41,892 nt of DNA from Lentisphaeria bacterium (GCA_017466125.1 JAFTUS010000185.1:1-41892); one strand, 5' to 3'; shown: positions 22,172-31,138, numbered from the stretch's first letter. Translations and numbers: made by a program. Notes: generated by a model from the letters alone, not told the origin.

Positions 22172-24739
22172 TCAGAAGCCGAAATCGGGCTGGATCATGC
22201 CGAATTCATCGGGGGCATCGTCAGCGGGAGCGGGTTTTACCGTTTTTTCCTGTGCCGGTTTACGGGGGCGTTTGCGCAGAGGAGTATCATCCGCATCATC
22301 CAGAGCGAAGGTCTCTTCCTCAACGGCCGGAGTTTCCTCAACGACCGGAGTTTCCTCCTGTTTCGGCTCTTCCGTTACTTTTTCCGCCTCAACTACCGGC
22401 TCTTCTGTTACTTTTTCCGCCTCAACTACCGGCTCTTCCGTTACTTTTGCCGGAGTTTCCGTTATTTCCGGAAGAATGACGGATGGCATTTCAGGGCGTT
22501 CGACAACGGCTTTTTTTGCGAATTCTTTCGCCGCGGCAACGATCGCCATGATCTCTTTGGGAATGGGGATCTTTTTCTCTTCAACGGTGTTTTCTGACGG
22601 CGTTTCCGCTGTTTCATCCGCTGTTTCGGCGGCTTCGTCTTCCGGCTCTTCCGTTTCGGGATCTTCCGGAATGACCAGTGCGGCGATCTCCTCTTCGGTC
22701 AGATAACGGGAGTGGGTGACTTTGGTCATGGTCTTATTGCCGATCAGGAAACCGCGGGCCTTGGGCGCACGGACCGGGAATTCCATCAGATTGATCTCAC
22801 GGGTCGCGGTTTTGCCTTTGGCATCCTCTTCGGTCCAGAGATAAATGGCATCCGCGCGGGGCGTAAGCAGTTCCAATTTACATCCGCTTGGGCAGAGCAT
22901 ATACTCTTTTTCCAGAATAAAACCGCCGATGCTGGTGCGTTTGCCGTAATATTTGCCGCTCTTGGTTTCGCGGTAGATCACGCCGAACTGGGTTTCGGAG
23001 TCGTATTTGCGGAAATCGTAAAGTTTGCCGAGGAAAAGTTTCTCCGGCACCATGGGAATGACCCGGTATTTGCCGCTCTTTTCGATGCACACCAGACGGT
23101 CATATTCATTGCAGACGATGGTATCATCACTTTTGATACCGGTTCCGACATAACCGTTGCGGCGGTCCCAGCCGACTTTGATATTGTTCAATGCGGCGGC
23201 TTTGCGGTCGATCTGTTCGATATTTTCGATTTCGGTGCGGCGGGGGAAGTTTTCGCCGTACTTCTTTTTGATTTCAGTAAGAACATCGATGGTATAGTCG
23301 ATGAGGTGTGAAAGTTTGTGACGGATCTTTTTGATTTTTTCGTCGATTTCCCGCAATTCCTGCTGGTTTTTCTCGATATCGAACCGGGCGATACGGCGGA
23401 CGGGCAATGCGAGCAGTTTATCGATATCTTCATTGGTCACATCACGCAGCAGCAGCGGACGGTACGGAGCAAGTCCGGCGTGGACTTCTCTGTATTCCTC
23501 TTCCTGACTGCGGCACTCTTCGATTTTCTTGTAGATACGGTTCTCAAAGAAAAGCTGCGCCAGCGTTTTGGCATGACGGAGTTCATTCTGACGGTCGAGA
23601 TCGATTTCCAACTCCCGTTTGAGGTAGCCGACGAGTTTTTCCACATTGCGGCGGAGAACCTGACTGACACTCATCTGCACCGGTTTACGGTCGCAGATGA
23701 CCACGATGCGCGAGGAGATGGAAACGGAGCAATCCGTATACATATACAACCCCTGCAAGGTCTGTTCGGGGGTGTAGCCGCGGGTCGGTGTCACCCGGAT
23801 CTCCACATGGTCGGTCGTGAAATCGTCCACGCTGGAAATACGGATCTTATTCTTTTCGGCGGCCTTTTCGATGGAGTTCACCAGGGATTCCGTGGTGCAG
23901 CTGGCGGGAATTTCACGGATGACCAGATCACGTCCCTCGATATCAACTTTGGCACGCAGAACGATCTTGCCATTGCCGTCATCGTACTCCCGCACGTCCA
24001 TCAAGGCTCCCTGCTGGAAGTCCGGATAAAGTTGGAAAGGTCTGCCCTGAAGCACTGCTATTTCGGCGTCGATAAGTTCGTTGAAGTTGTGCGGCAGTAC
24101 GCTTGTGGACATACCCACAGCGATACCGTCGCTGCCGAGCATCAGCAGACTGGGAAGTTTTGCGGGCAGCACTACCGGTTCTTCCTTGCGGCCGTCATAG
24201 TTCGGAACAAATGGCGTAATGTCGTTGTTGAACATGGTCTCGTAAGCAAGTTTGGTCAGACCGCACTCGGTGTAACGGCCTGCGGCGGCAGGACTGCCGG
24301 TCAGAATATTACCGAAGTTCCCCTGTTTCATGATGAAATAGGGAACACTCAGGAATTCCACTTTTTCCGCTCCGGTCTTACGGTCACGGTAGGTATTTTC
24401 GATCACGCCGCCTTTGTTGGCAAGCACGACCAGTGCATCGCCGATGGAAGCATCGCCGTGGGGGTGATAGTGCATGGTATTGCCGACGATATTGGCGACC
24501 TTCTGGGTTCTGCCGTCATAAACCTGATACAATGCCCAGAGAATACGCCGCTGTACCGGTTTCAAGCCGTCATCGACATCGGGAATGGCACGGGAGCCGA
24601 TCACATAACTGGCATAATCCAGAAAGTTCCGGTCGATCATCTTCCGGAAATAGTCATTTGTTCCCCGTTTTTTTTCGGCGGCAACGGCGTTTTCGGGGAT
24701 TTCCTCGATATCCTCGGGTCTTTCGATCTCATCACTCAT
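22172..24739 (-). CDS. parC: DNA topoisomerase IV subunit A
   Basis: This 855-residue type IIA topoisomerase subunit cuts and rejoins DNA during chromosome decatenation. The active tyrosine is Tyr156 in AAAGRYTECGL. DGLKPVQRRILWAL and MHYHPHGDASIGDAL form the winged-helix region. The C-terminal domain is short and lacks the GyrA box (QRRGGKG), so ParC is favoured over GyrA. After about residue 700 comes a low-complexity acidic tail with 33-bp DNA repeats, ending in basic KRPRKPAQEK and DEFGMIQPDFGF. The ATG at 24737-24739 overlaps the parE stop by 8 bases, with GAGG about 10 bases upstream; an earlier start at 24754 is less likely. The residue matching GyrA Ser83 is Ala97. Confidence 0.93.
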   Translation of the reverse strand: MSDEIERPEDIEEIPENAVAAEKKRGTNDYFRKMIDRNFLDYASYVIGSRAIPDVDDGLKPVQRRILWALYQVYDGRTQKVANIVGNTMHYHPHGDASIGDALVVLANKGGVIENTYRDRKTGAEKVEFLSVPYFIMKQGNFGNILTGSPAAAGRYTECGLTKLAYETMFNNDITPFVPNYDGRKEEPVVLPAKLPSLLMLGSDGIAVGMSTSVLPHNFNELIDAEIAVLQGRPFQLYPDFQQGALMDVREYDDGNGKIVLRAKVDIEGRDLVIREIPASCTTESLVNSIEKAAEKNKIRISSVDDFTTDHVEIRVTPTRGYTPEQTLQGLYMYTDCSVSISSRIVVICDRKPVQMSVSQVLRRNVEKLVGYLKRELEIDLDRQNELRHAKTLAQLFFENRIYKKIEECRSQEEEYREVHAGLAPYRPLLLRDVTNEDIDKLLALPVRRIARFDIEKNQQELREIDEKIKKIRHKLSHLIDYTIDVLTEIKKKYGENFPRRTEIENIEQIDRKAAALNNIKVGWDRRNGYVGTGIKSDDTIVCNEYDRLVCIEKSGKYRVIPMVPEKLFLGKLYDFRKYDSETQFGVIYRETKSGKYYGKRTSIGGFILEKEYMLCPSGCKLELLTPRADAIYLWTEEDAKGKTATREINLMEFPVRAPKARGFLIGNKTMTKVTHSRYLTEEEIAALVIPEDPETEEPEDEAAETADETAETPSENTVEEKKIPIPKEIMAIVAAAKEFAKKAVVERPEMPSVILPEITETPAKVTEEPVVEAEKVTEEPVVEAEKVTEEPKQEETPVVEETPAVEEETFALDDADDTPLRKRPRKPAQEKTVKPAPADDAPDEFGMIQPDFGF
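22365..22451. repeat. 33-bp tandem repeat inside parC
   Basis: GGCTCTTCCGTTACTTTTTC begins a 33-base unit at 22365-22397. It repeats at 22398-22430 with one change and partly at 22431-22451. It encodes KVTEEPVVEAE copies in the ParC tail. In-frame copy-number change would alter only tail length. Confidence 0.85.
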
Positions 24740-26558
24740 AATCCACGACCTCAAGGTTGTTCATAATATACTCTTTACGTTCGGGGGTATTTTCCCCCAT
24801 GTAGAATTTCAGCACATCGCTGACACCGTGCATATTATCCAGTGTCACCGGGGAGAGACGCATATTTTCGCCGATGAATTCCCCGAAGTCATCCGGAGAA
24901 ATCTCACCCAGACCTTTGAAGCGGGTGATTTCGCATTTACCCAGTTCAGCGGCGGCTTTGTCCCGTTCCATTTCGTTGTAGCAATAGATGATATCCTTGC
25001 CTTTTTTCACCCGGAAAAGCGGAGTTTCCAGCACATATAAGTGACCGGAAAGCACCAACTGGTCAAAAAATGAGAGGAAAAATGTCAGCAGAAGATTGCG
25101 GATATGAAGTCCGTCCACGTCAGCATCTGTGGCAAGAATAACTTTGTCATAACGGAGATTTTCGGTAGAATCCTCCACGCCCAACGCTTGCATGAGGAAG
25201 GTCAGTTCTTCATTTTTGTAAATCATTTCCATGGTTTCGCCGAAGGCATTTTTCGGCTTGCCGCGGAGGGCGAAGATCGCCTGATTATCGACATCCCGTT
25301 TCTTTTCCAGTGAACCGGCAGCGGAGTCACCCTCGGTCAGAAAAATCATCGTTTCCTTGGGTTCGACCTTGCGGGGCCACTTGTCGCCCACATGGAACTT
25401 GCAGTCCTTGAGTTTCGGAATACGCAAGCGGGTCTTCTGAGTCGCCTCACGGGATTTCTTTTTGACCTCCTGTATCTGCTTGTGCATGGCGGCGTTGCGG
25501 GCGACCTTATCCAGCACGACTTCAGCGACTTCGGCGTGTTTGTGAAGGTAATCGACCACCGCATCGCGCACCGCTGAAACGATCGGTCCGCGGACATCGG
25601 TATTACCCAGTTTGTTCTTGGTCTGGGATTCAAAGATCGGCTCTTTTATCTTGATGGCGATGGCACCGATCATACCGTCACGGATCTCATCGGCTTTGTA
25701 ACTCTTGCCGGAAAATTCATTGATGCCTTTGAGGACACCTTCTTTGAAAGCGGAAAGATGTGTACCGCCGTCATTGGTGTACTGACCGTTGACGAAACTG
25801 TAAGAACTTTCGCCGTAATTGTCGGTATGGGTCAAGGCGAACTCCACAGTCTTGCTGCGGAAGTGGATCACGTCATAGAGCCGTTCCTCGCCGGTTTCGG
25901 TCTCCAGCAGATCCTGCAAGCCGTTGCTGGAATAGTAGCGTTCCCCGTTGAGATAGAGGGATAAACCGCTGTTCAGATAAGCGTACATCCACATCCGTTT
26001 CTGCAAGTAGTCCATGCGGAACGCATAATTGGCGGGAAAACTTTCGGCATCGGGGATGAACTCCACAAAAGTACCGTTGCGTTCATCGGTATCGCCGCTG
26101 TTTTCGGTCAGAAGTTTGCCGCGTGAAAAAACCGCTTCATGGAATTTGCCGTCACGGGTGGAACGGGCGCGGAAGTGTTCACTCAAAGCATTTACCGCCT
26201 TGGTACCCACGCCGTTGAGACCGATGGAGTATTGAAAAACATCATCGTTGTACTTGCCGCCGGTATTCATCATGGAAACGCAGTCCACGAGTTTATCCAG
26301 CGGAATGCCGCGCCCGTAGTCACGGATGGTCACGGTGCGGTCAACGACTGTGACTTCCACCTTGCGCCCTGCGCCCATGATAAATTCATCGATGGCGTTA
26401 TCCACGATCTCTTTGAGCAGAATGTAGATGCCGTCATCGGGATGGCTGCCGTCGCCCATGCGTCCGATATACATACCGGGGCGCAGCCGGATATGCTCCA
26501 GCGGCGACAACGTTTTAATGGCATCACTGCCGTAATTGTTTTGCGGGGTTTCTCCCAT
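24732..26558 (-). CDS. parE: DNA topoisomerase IV subunit B
   Basis: This 608-residue ATPase subunit is the partner of ParC. The GHKL ATP site is seen in LKEIVDNAIDEFIMGAG, RDYGRGIPLD and YSIGLNGVGTKAVNALS. The TOPRIM region has FLTEGDSAAGSLEKKRD and KVILATDADVDGLHIRNLL, with the metal-binding Glu and Asp residues. The C-terminal segment EITRFKGLGEISPDDFGEF is standard for GyrB/ParE. The ATG at 26556-26558 is used, as AGGAG lies 5 bases upstream; a 20-codon upstream extension has no ribosome site. It overlaps parC by 8 bases. Length is short of E. coli GyrB (804), as for ParE. Confidence 0.95.
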   Translation of the reverse strand: MGETPQNNYGSDAIKTLSPLEHIRLRPGMYIGRMGDGSHPDDGIYILLKEIVDNAIDEFIMGAGRKVEVTVVDRTVTIRDYGRGIPLDKLVDCVSMMNTGGKYNDDVFQYSIGLNGVGTKAVNALSEHFRARSTRDGKFHEAVFSRGKLLTENSGDTDERNGTFVEFIPDAESFPANYAFRMDYLQKRMWMYAYLNSGLSLYLNGERYYSSNGLQDLLETETGEERLYDVIHFRSKTVEFALTHTDNYGESSYSFVNGQYTNDGGTHLSAFKEGVLKGINEFSGKSYKADEIRDGMIGAIAIKIKEPIFESQTKNKLGNTDVRGPIVSAVRDAVVDYLHKHAEVAEVVLDKVARNAAMHKQIQEVKKKSREATQKTRLRIPKLKDCKFHVGDKWPRKVEPKETMIFLTEGDSAAGSLEKKRDVDNQAIFALRGKPKNAFGETMEMIYKNEELTFLMQALGVEDSTENLRYDKVILATDADVDGLHIRNLLLTFFLSFFDQLVLSGHLYVLETPLFRVKKGKDIIYCYNEMERDKAAAELGKCEITRFKGLGEISPDDFGEFIGENMRLSPVTLDNMHGVSDVLKFYMGENTPERKEYIMNNLEVVDYE

Positions 26559-26589
26559 GATACTCCTGTGTATTACTATAAAACAAATT

Positions 26590-26618
26590 AATATATCATG
26601 GTTTTGGCAAAAATGCAA
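26590..26618 (-). promoter_or_regulatory. Promoter of parE-parC
   Basis: On the minus strand TTGCAT (26613-26618), 17 bases and TATATT (26590-26595), with TGA before the -10, lie 31 bases before the parE ATG. The parEC pair therefore has its own promoter, although lolD lies just upstream on the same strand. Confidence 0.65.
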
Positions 26619-26687
26619 ATTTTTTGTGATAATAAGTTGCTTTAAGTAAAGTAAGAGGAGATGCGATGCAGCCCCGATGCCCCCGTA

Positions 26688-27371
26688 TCATCCGGCGAAT
26701 ACGCCGTCTTTCAACTGAACGACCGGGTCACAGAGTTTGGCGATTTCGCTGTTGTGGGTGATCATTACGATCGAACGGTCGGGACGGTCCGTCCGGAGCC
26801 GGGCGAAAAGTTCGAGGATGCCTTCGCCGGTGCGGGTATCCAGATTGCCGGTCGGTTCGTCCGCCAGCAGCAGTTCCGGATCGTTTATCAGCGCACGGGC
26901 GATCGCCGCACGCTGCTGTTCGCCGCCTGACAACTCATTCGGGCGGTGGTGCATACGCTCTTTCAGACCGACCGTTTCCAGCAGATTTTCCGCCCGTTGG
27001 CGGCTCTCTTTGCGGCTCTGTCCGGCAAGCATTCCGGGGAGCATCACGTTTTCCCGGATATTCAGTTCCGGCAGAAGATGATACGCCTGAAAGACGAAAC
27101 CGAGACGCCGGTTGCGGAACTCCGCCGCCGCAGAACGGGAGAGTTTATTCAAATTCACGCCCGCAACTTCGATGGTTCCTTCATCGGGTTTTTCCAGTGC
27201 GCCGATCAGGTGCAGCAGGGTCGTCTTGCCGCTGCCGGAAGCCCCCAGCAGACACGCCCAGCACCCGCGTTTCAGTTCCCAGTTGACGCCCCGCAGGACT
27301 TCCACAACTCCGCTGCCGACTTTGTAGGAACGGCGGACATTTTCCAATCGCAAAATCAGATCATCATTCAT
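26688..27371 (-). CDS. lolD: LolD-type lipoprotein-release ABC ATPase
   Basis: This 227-residue ATPase powers release of lipoproteins from the inner membrane. LLGASGSGKTTLLHLIG is the Walker A motif, NELSGGEQQRAAIARAL the ABC signature, and LLLADEPTGNLD the Walker B with catalytic Glu. The D-loop is followed by IVMITHNSEIA with the switch His. RLGFVFQAYHLLPELNIRENVMLP is typical of the MacB/LolD group. The ATG at 27369-27371 overlaps the stop of the permease gene by 8 bases, so the pair is coupled; a longer upstream frame is only a shadow of the permease gene. MacB-type export is the alternative, but the partner favours Lol. Confidence 0.92.
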   Translation of the reverse strand: MNDDLILRLENVRRSYKVGSGVVEVLRGVNWELKRGCWACLLGASGSGKTTLLHLIGALEKPDEGTIEVAGVNLNKLSRSAAAEFRNRRLGFVFQAYHLLPELNIRENVMLPGMLAGQSRKESRQRAENLLETVGLKERMHHRPNELSGGEQQRAAIARALINDPELLLADEPTGNLDTRTGEGILELFARLRTDRPDRSIVMITHNSEIAKLCDPVVQLKDGVFAG

Positions 27372-28629
27372 AACGCAACGCCTTTGCCGGATCGAGGAAC
27401 GCCGCACGCAGTGCCGGGAGAAGCGCACCCAGTGTACACAATAAAATCGAGGGCAGCACGATAAACAGCACATCGGTCCCAACGATGTGTGCGGGCAGCC
27501 CGTTGAAAAAGTAGAACTCTTTGGGGAAGAGATCCACACCGAAACATTTTGAGGTGAAATCCAATATTTCATTGCGGAACGTGATGATCAGAAAACCGAG
27601 TGCCGTACCGCAGACACTGCCGATGACCCCGATAAATGTTCCCTGTAAAACGAAAATCATCATCACGGTACGGTCCGATGCTCCGAGTGCTTTCAGAACG
27701 CCGATCTCACGGGTTTTCTGGTAAACCGAGGTTATCAGCGTGTTGGCAATGCTGAACGCCGCGACCAGAACGATGAAAATAAGCAGAAAATACATCATAT
27801 TTTTTTCGGTGGCAAGCACGCCGAGCAGCTGGCGGTTTTTCTCCTGCCATGAAGTCACTTTCAACAGCGGGAGTTCTTTGCGGATCTCCGCAAGCAGTTT
27901 GTCCTGGGCAAATGCGTCCGCCCCCCAGCCGTAGACGGCAGTCGCCGCTCCCCAGGGCAGTCCGATGAGTTCGGCGGCATCATCCGTTCCGACGAAAAGC
28001 ACACTTTTGTCAAAGTCGTATTTTCCCATGGAGTAAAGCCCGACCACCTTGAATTCGGCGGGCAGACAGTGTTCCGCATCGGGGTTCATGCCGATCGAAC
28101 CGTCCTCGCCGACCTTTACCAGATTGGTGAGTTTCTGTGCGGAATGGAGCAGTATTTTGCTGCCGATGCCGACGCTCCAGCGGTACGCCATGTAGACGCT
28201 GATGATCGCTTCGTTCGGTCCGAGACGGAGTTCGCCCGCCTGAAGTGCCTTCTCAAAATTCAGATGTTTTTTGAGTGCTTCTGCTGAAGTTCCGAACATC
28301 ACCACCTGCGGGTCGAGGTTCTGACCGTTTTGCGCCAGCACCTGCGACATGACCACCGGAGCGGCACTGCCGCCGGCTTTCTTCACCACTGAAATCACGT
28401 TTTCAGGAGTCCGCAGGGCACGGCCGCTCTGCGTGGATATCTGAAAATGCGCCTGTGTTTCGATGAGTTTCTCTTTCATCAGATCGGTAAATCCGGTCAT
28501 GACCGCCACGACCACCATGAGAACAGCAACGCCCAGCGTGACACCGAGAATACTCAGCACCGTGATCAGTGATACGGCACTGCGTTTCGGCCGCAGGTAT
28601 CTGCCGGTCAGAAAAAGTTCGGTACGCAT
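27364..28629 (-). CDS. LolC/LolE-family lipoprotein-release permease
   Basis: This 421-residue inner-membrane protein has one N-terminal helix (about 19-45), a periplasmic domain of roughly 220 residues and three C-terminal helices, the type VII ABC permease layout. The opening ELFLTGRYLRPKRSAVSLITVLSILGVTLGVAVLM is close to LolC/E. TREIGVLKALGASDRTVMMIFVLQG is the coupling-helix region, and the C-terminus ends LRAAFLDPAKALRYE. Only one permease gene is present, so the complex may be a homodimer (LolF-like) or use a second copy elsewhere. It lies between mraY (18 bases upstream) and lolD (overlapping). Confidence 0.93.
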   Translation of the reverse strand: MRTELFLTGRYLRPKRSAVSLITVLSILGVTLGVAVLMVVVAVMTGFTDLMKEKLIETQAHFQISTQSGRALRTPENVISVVKKAGGSAAPVVMSQVLAQNGQNLDPQVVMFGTSAEALKKHLNFEKALQAGELRLGPNEAIISVYMAYRWSVGIGSKILLHSAQKLTNLVKVGEDGSIGMNPDAEHCLPAEFKVVGLYSMGKYDFDKSVLFVGTDDAAELIGLPWGAATAVYGWGADAFAQDKLLAEIRKELPLLKVTSWQEKNRQLLGVLATEKNMMYFLLIFIVLVAAFSIANTLITSVYQKTREIGVLKALGASDRTVMMIFVLQGTFIGVIGSVCGTALGFLIITFRNEILDFTSKCFGVDLFPKEFYFFNGLPAHIVGTDVLFIVLPSILLCTLGALLPALRAAFLDPAKALRYE

Positions 28630-28647
28630 AAGATAAAATCTCCCTGA

Positions 28648-29757
28648 TTAACGCAGTTTCAATGTGGCAAGAGCCAACAGTGTACAAATTCCGGCGATGA
28701 TCCAGAAACGGACGACGATCTGTGTCTCCGTCCAGCCCAGCCGCTCAAAATGGTGATGGATGGGCGAACAGAGAAAAACCCGTTTCCCCGTAAGTTTGAA
28801 CGATGTCACCTGTATCATCACCGAGAGAGCCTCCATGACAAAGACCCAGCCCACCAGCACCAGCAGCACCTCCTGCCGCACCAGTACAGCAAGCATCCCG
28901 ATGATGCCGCCCAGAGCCAGACTGCCGGTATCCCCCATGAACATCGATGCCGGGTGGCAGTTGTGCCAGAGAAAACCGATGCACGCACCGCAGACCGCCG
29001 CCGAAAAAACCATGGCTTCGCCCGCACCTGAAATAAAAGGGATATTCAGATATTCGGCGAAAACCTTATGCCCCATAAGATAGGCAAATCCGGCGTATGC
29101 CAGCGTGCAGAAAATCGTACATCCGCTGGCAAGCCCGTCCTTCCCGTCCGTCAGATTTACGGCGTTGCTCGCCCCGACGATGACCACGACTGCAAGCGGA
29201 ACGGTGAAATAAAGCGAACTCAAATTGCACCAGGTGACGGGTGTTTTGAGGAAAGGAACCATAAAGCAGTCCATATAATCTTTCAGCGCAGGCGTCCGGG
29301 TCATGCCCCAGACGGCACATGCCGCAACGATGATTTGCAGCAGAAGTTTCAACTTGCCGGGGATGCCGTCCCGCCGTTTGTAAACGACTTTCATGAAGTC
29401 ATCGTAAAAGCCGATAAGCGAAAACGCCAGAGCCGCTCCCCAGAGGATCAGGGCGATCGGATTGGTGATCTCCGTCCACAGCAGAGCGGAAATGAGGATC
29501 GCCCCGATAATGAGAATTCCCCCCATGCAGGGCGTCTTATCCTTTTCGCGGTCGATCATCTCCTGCGGCAGACCGAGTCCTTCCAGACGGGTCGCCGCCT
29601 GTGCGTTGAGCGATTTCAGTTTCCGCGCCGTCCAGCCGCCGAGCAGAAGAACGATCAGAAATGAAGTCAGTGCGGCACCGCCGGTGCGGAACGTAACATA
29701 ATCAAACAGACGCAGCGGCGACCAGAATTTGGCAAAATCACTCAGCAGATACAACAT
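28648..29757 (-). CDS. mraY: Phospho-N-acetylmuramoyl-pentapeptide transferase
   Basis: This 369-residue, roughly ten-helix membrane enzyme makes lipid I by moving phospho-MurNAc-pentapeptide to undecaprenyl phosphate, the first membrane step of cell-wall synthesis. Family motifs are KDKTPCMGGILI, the metal-binding Asp pair in LIGFYDDFMKVV, SNAVNLTDGKDGLASG with the conserved Asp, SMFMGDTGSLALGG, and the His motif SPIHHHFERLGW. Length is typical (about 360). In most bacteria mraY lies in the dcw division/cell-wall cluster. Here it leads a minus-strand run with Lol genes and topoisomerase IV. No other mur gene is in view. Confidence 0.97.
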   Translation of the reverse strand: MLYLLSDFAKFWSPLRLFDYVTFRTGGAALTSFLIVLLLGGWTARKLKSLNAQAATRLEGLGLPQEMIDREKDKTPCMGGILIIGAILISALLWTEITNPIALILWGAALAFSLIGFYDDFMKVVYKRRDGIPGKLKLLLQIIVAACAVWGMTRTPALKDYMDCFMVPFLKTPVTWCNLSSLYFTVPLAVVVIVGASNAVNLTDGKDGLASGCTIFCTLAYAGFAYLMGHKVFAEYLNIPFISGAGEAMVFSAAVCGACIGFLWHNCHPASMFMGDTGSLALGGIIGMLAVLVRQEVLLVLVGWVFVMEALSVMIQVTSFKLTGKRVFLCSPIHHHFERLGWTETQIVVRFWIIAGICTLLALATLKLR

Positions 29758-29794
29758 TTTTCAATAAACTTCCTTTTTTTGATTGCACGGACAT

Positions 29795-29823
29795 ACTATA
29801 GCACACTTTTTCAATTCCCCAAA
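29795..29823 (-). promoter_or_regulatory. Candidate promoter of mraY-lol
   Basis: On the minus strand TTTGGG (29818-29823), 17 bases and TATAGT (29795-29800) lie 37 bases before the mraY start. The -10 is good and the -35 poor. Confidence 0.4.
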
Positions 29824-29863
29824 TCAAAAAGCGTAAAAAAACAGTAAAAAAATAATAATTGCC

Positions 29864-29892
29864 TTGAAAAATTTTTGTTTCGGTGCTACATT
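29864..29892 (+). promoter_or_regulatory. Promoter of tpiA
   Basis: TTGAAA (29864-29869), 17 bases and TACATT (29887-29892) precede the tpiA ATG by 63 bases. Confidence 0.6.
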
Positions 29893-29955
29893 TCCAAATG
29901 GCAAAGAATGTTTGCAGGCTTTCACTTGATTTTACAAATAAAGAAAGGTATAAAA

Positions 29956-30720
29956 ATGAGTCGTAAAGTTATTATCGCCGGAAACTGGAAAATGAACAAG
30001 ACCGCCGCCGAAGGCAAAGCCCTGGTCGAAGCCCTGAAACCCCTCGTGGCTGATGTGACCGATGCCGACGTGGTCGTCTGCCCCCCGTTCACCACGATCT
30101 CCGCTGTTGTCGAAGCCGCCAAAGGCTCCAACATCAAAGTCGGTGCCCAGAACATCCATTGGGCGGAAAGCGGTGCTTTCACCGGTGAAATCTCTGCCGC
30201 CATGCTCAAAGAAACCGGCATTGATTACGTCATCATCGGTCACAGCGAACGCCGTCAGTATTTCGGCGAAACCGATGAAACCGTCAACAAACGCATCAAA
30301 GCCGCTCTCGCCGCTGACCTCATTCCGATCGTCTGCATCGGCGAACTGCTGGAAGAACGCGAAGGCGGCAAGACGGAAGCCGTTCTCGATACTCAGCTCA
30401 AAGGCGGTCTGGCTGACCTGACCGGCGACGATATGAAGAAGATCGCTCTCGCCTACGAACCCGTCTGGGCGATCGGTACCGGCAAAACTGCCACCCCCGA
30501 AATGGCTGAAGAGACCCACGCTTTCATCCGCAAGACTCTGAACGATATGTTCGGCAAAGAGATCGGCGAAGGCGTCCGTATCCAGTACGGCGGCAGCATG
30601 AAATCTGAAAATGCCCAACAGTTGGTTGCCCAGCCCAACATCGACGGCGGTCTGATCGGCGGCGCAGCCCTCAAGGCTGACAGCTTCTCCGCTCTGGTGC
30701 ATAACGCATTGACCGAGTGA
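29956..30720 (+). CDS. tpiA: Triosephosphate isomerase
   Basis: This 254-residue TIM-barrel enzyme interconverts dihydroxyacetone phosphate and glyceraldehyde-3-phosphate in glycolysis. Catalytic residues are Asn10 and Lys12 (GNWKMNK), His96 (IIGHSERRQYF) and Glu168 (ALAYEPVWAIGTGKTA). The phosphate loop appears as IQYGGSMKSENA and GLIGGAALK. The start is the ATG at 29956, with AAAGG 8 bases before it, rather than an upstream in-frame start at 29875 that lies ahead of the promoter's -10 box. Codon use is strongly biased toward C-ending codons, as in highly expressed genes. A strong terminator follows. Confidence 0.97.
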   Translation: MSRKVIIAGNWKMNKTAAEGKALVEALKPLVADVTDADVVVCPPFTTISAVVEAAKGSNIKVGAQNIHWAESGAFTGEISAAMLKETGIDYVIIGHSERRQYFGETDETVNKRIKAALAADLIPIVCIGELLEEREGGKTEAVLDTQLKGGLADLTGDDMKKIALAYEPVWAIGTGKTATPEMAEETHAFIRKTLNDMFGKEIGEGVRIQYGGSMKSENAQQLVAQPNIDGGLIGGAALKADSFSALVHNALTE

Positions 30721-30726
30721 TCCGTT

Positions 30727-30777
30727 CCGGAACAGGCGCAGTCCTCCCTGTGAGGAGTCTGCGCCGTTTCCGGTTTT
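30727..30777 (+). terminator. Rho-independent terminator after tpiA
   Basis: CCGGAAC then GGCGCAG (30727-30741) pair with CTGCGCC then GTTTCCGG (30759-30773), with an inner CCTC/GAGG pairing, followed by TTTT. It lies 6 bases past the tpiA stop. Some read-through into secG is possible. Confidence 0.8.
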
Positions 30778-30816
30778 ACTGAATTCAACAAAATCAACAG
30801 AAAAAGAGGCGCTTAT

Positions 30817-31119
30817 ATGTTGGTATTTCTCTATGCGCTGGTCGTGATAATCTCCGTTTTGCTGATCGGAATTATCCTGATACAGCCCTCCAAGTCCGGA
30901 GGAATGGGAGCCGCTTTCGGCGGTGTCGGTGAATCCGTTTTCGGTGCGCAGGCCGGCAGTCATCTCACCAAGGCGACTGTGGTCATGACAGCCGTTTTTC
31001 TCGCTCTCTCTCTGATTTTGGCCGCTCTGATCGGTCATGGTTGGGACAACGAAGAGTCCAAAGGCGTGGACGCTCTGGTCGAAGCCAGCGCAAAAACCGC
31101 TCCGGCTGCACAGAAGTAA
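30817..31119 (+). CDS. secG: Preprotein translocase subunit SecG
   Basis: This 100-residue protein belongs to the SecYEG protein-export channel. The first helix, MLVFLYALVVIISVLLIGIILIQPSKSGGMGAAFGG, carries the hallmark Q-x-[SG]-K-x-[GS]-G-M-G-x-x-F-G segment. The second helix is VVMTAVFLALSLILAALIG (about 54-73), and an Ala/Lys tail follows. Size and layout match SecG exactly. The tpiA-secG order is seen in many bacteria. The secG gene lies 96 bases after tpiA beyond a terminator and 19 bases before the next gene, so it may be read together with the pilus-like cluster. Confidence 0.93.
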   Translation: MLVFLYALVVIISVLLIGIILIQPSKSGGMGAAFGGVGESVFGAQAGSHLTKATVVMTAVFLALSLILAALIGHGWDNEESKGVDALVEASAKTAPAAQK

Positions 31120-31138
31120 AAACGGAAAGGTTCGGCAA

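Noticed and set aside
22140-22175. Bidirectional terminator between EamA and parC
   Set aside because: The 20-base gap shows no convincing stem or U-tract.
22172-24739. GyrA rather than ParC
   Set aside because: No GyrA box, a short C-terminal domain and a ParE-sized partner favour topoisomerase IV.
23318-24766. 482-codon plus-strand gene opposite parC
   Set aside because: Long open antisense frames are common over GC-rich conserved genes; the peptide is His/Phe/Val-rich without motifs.
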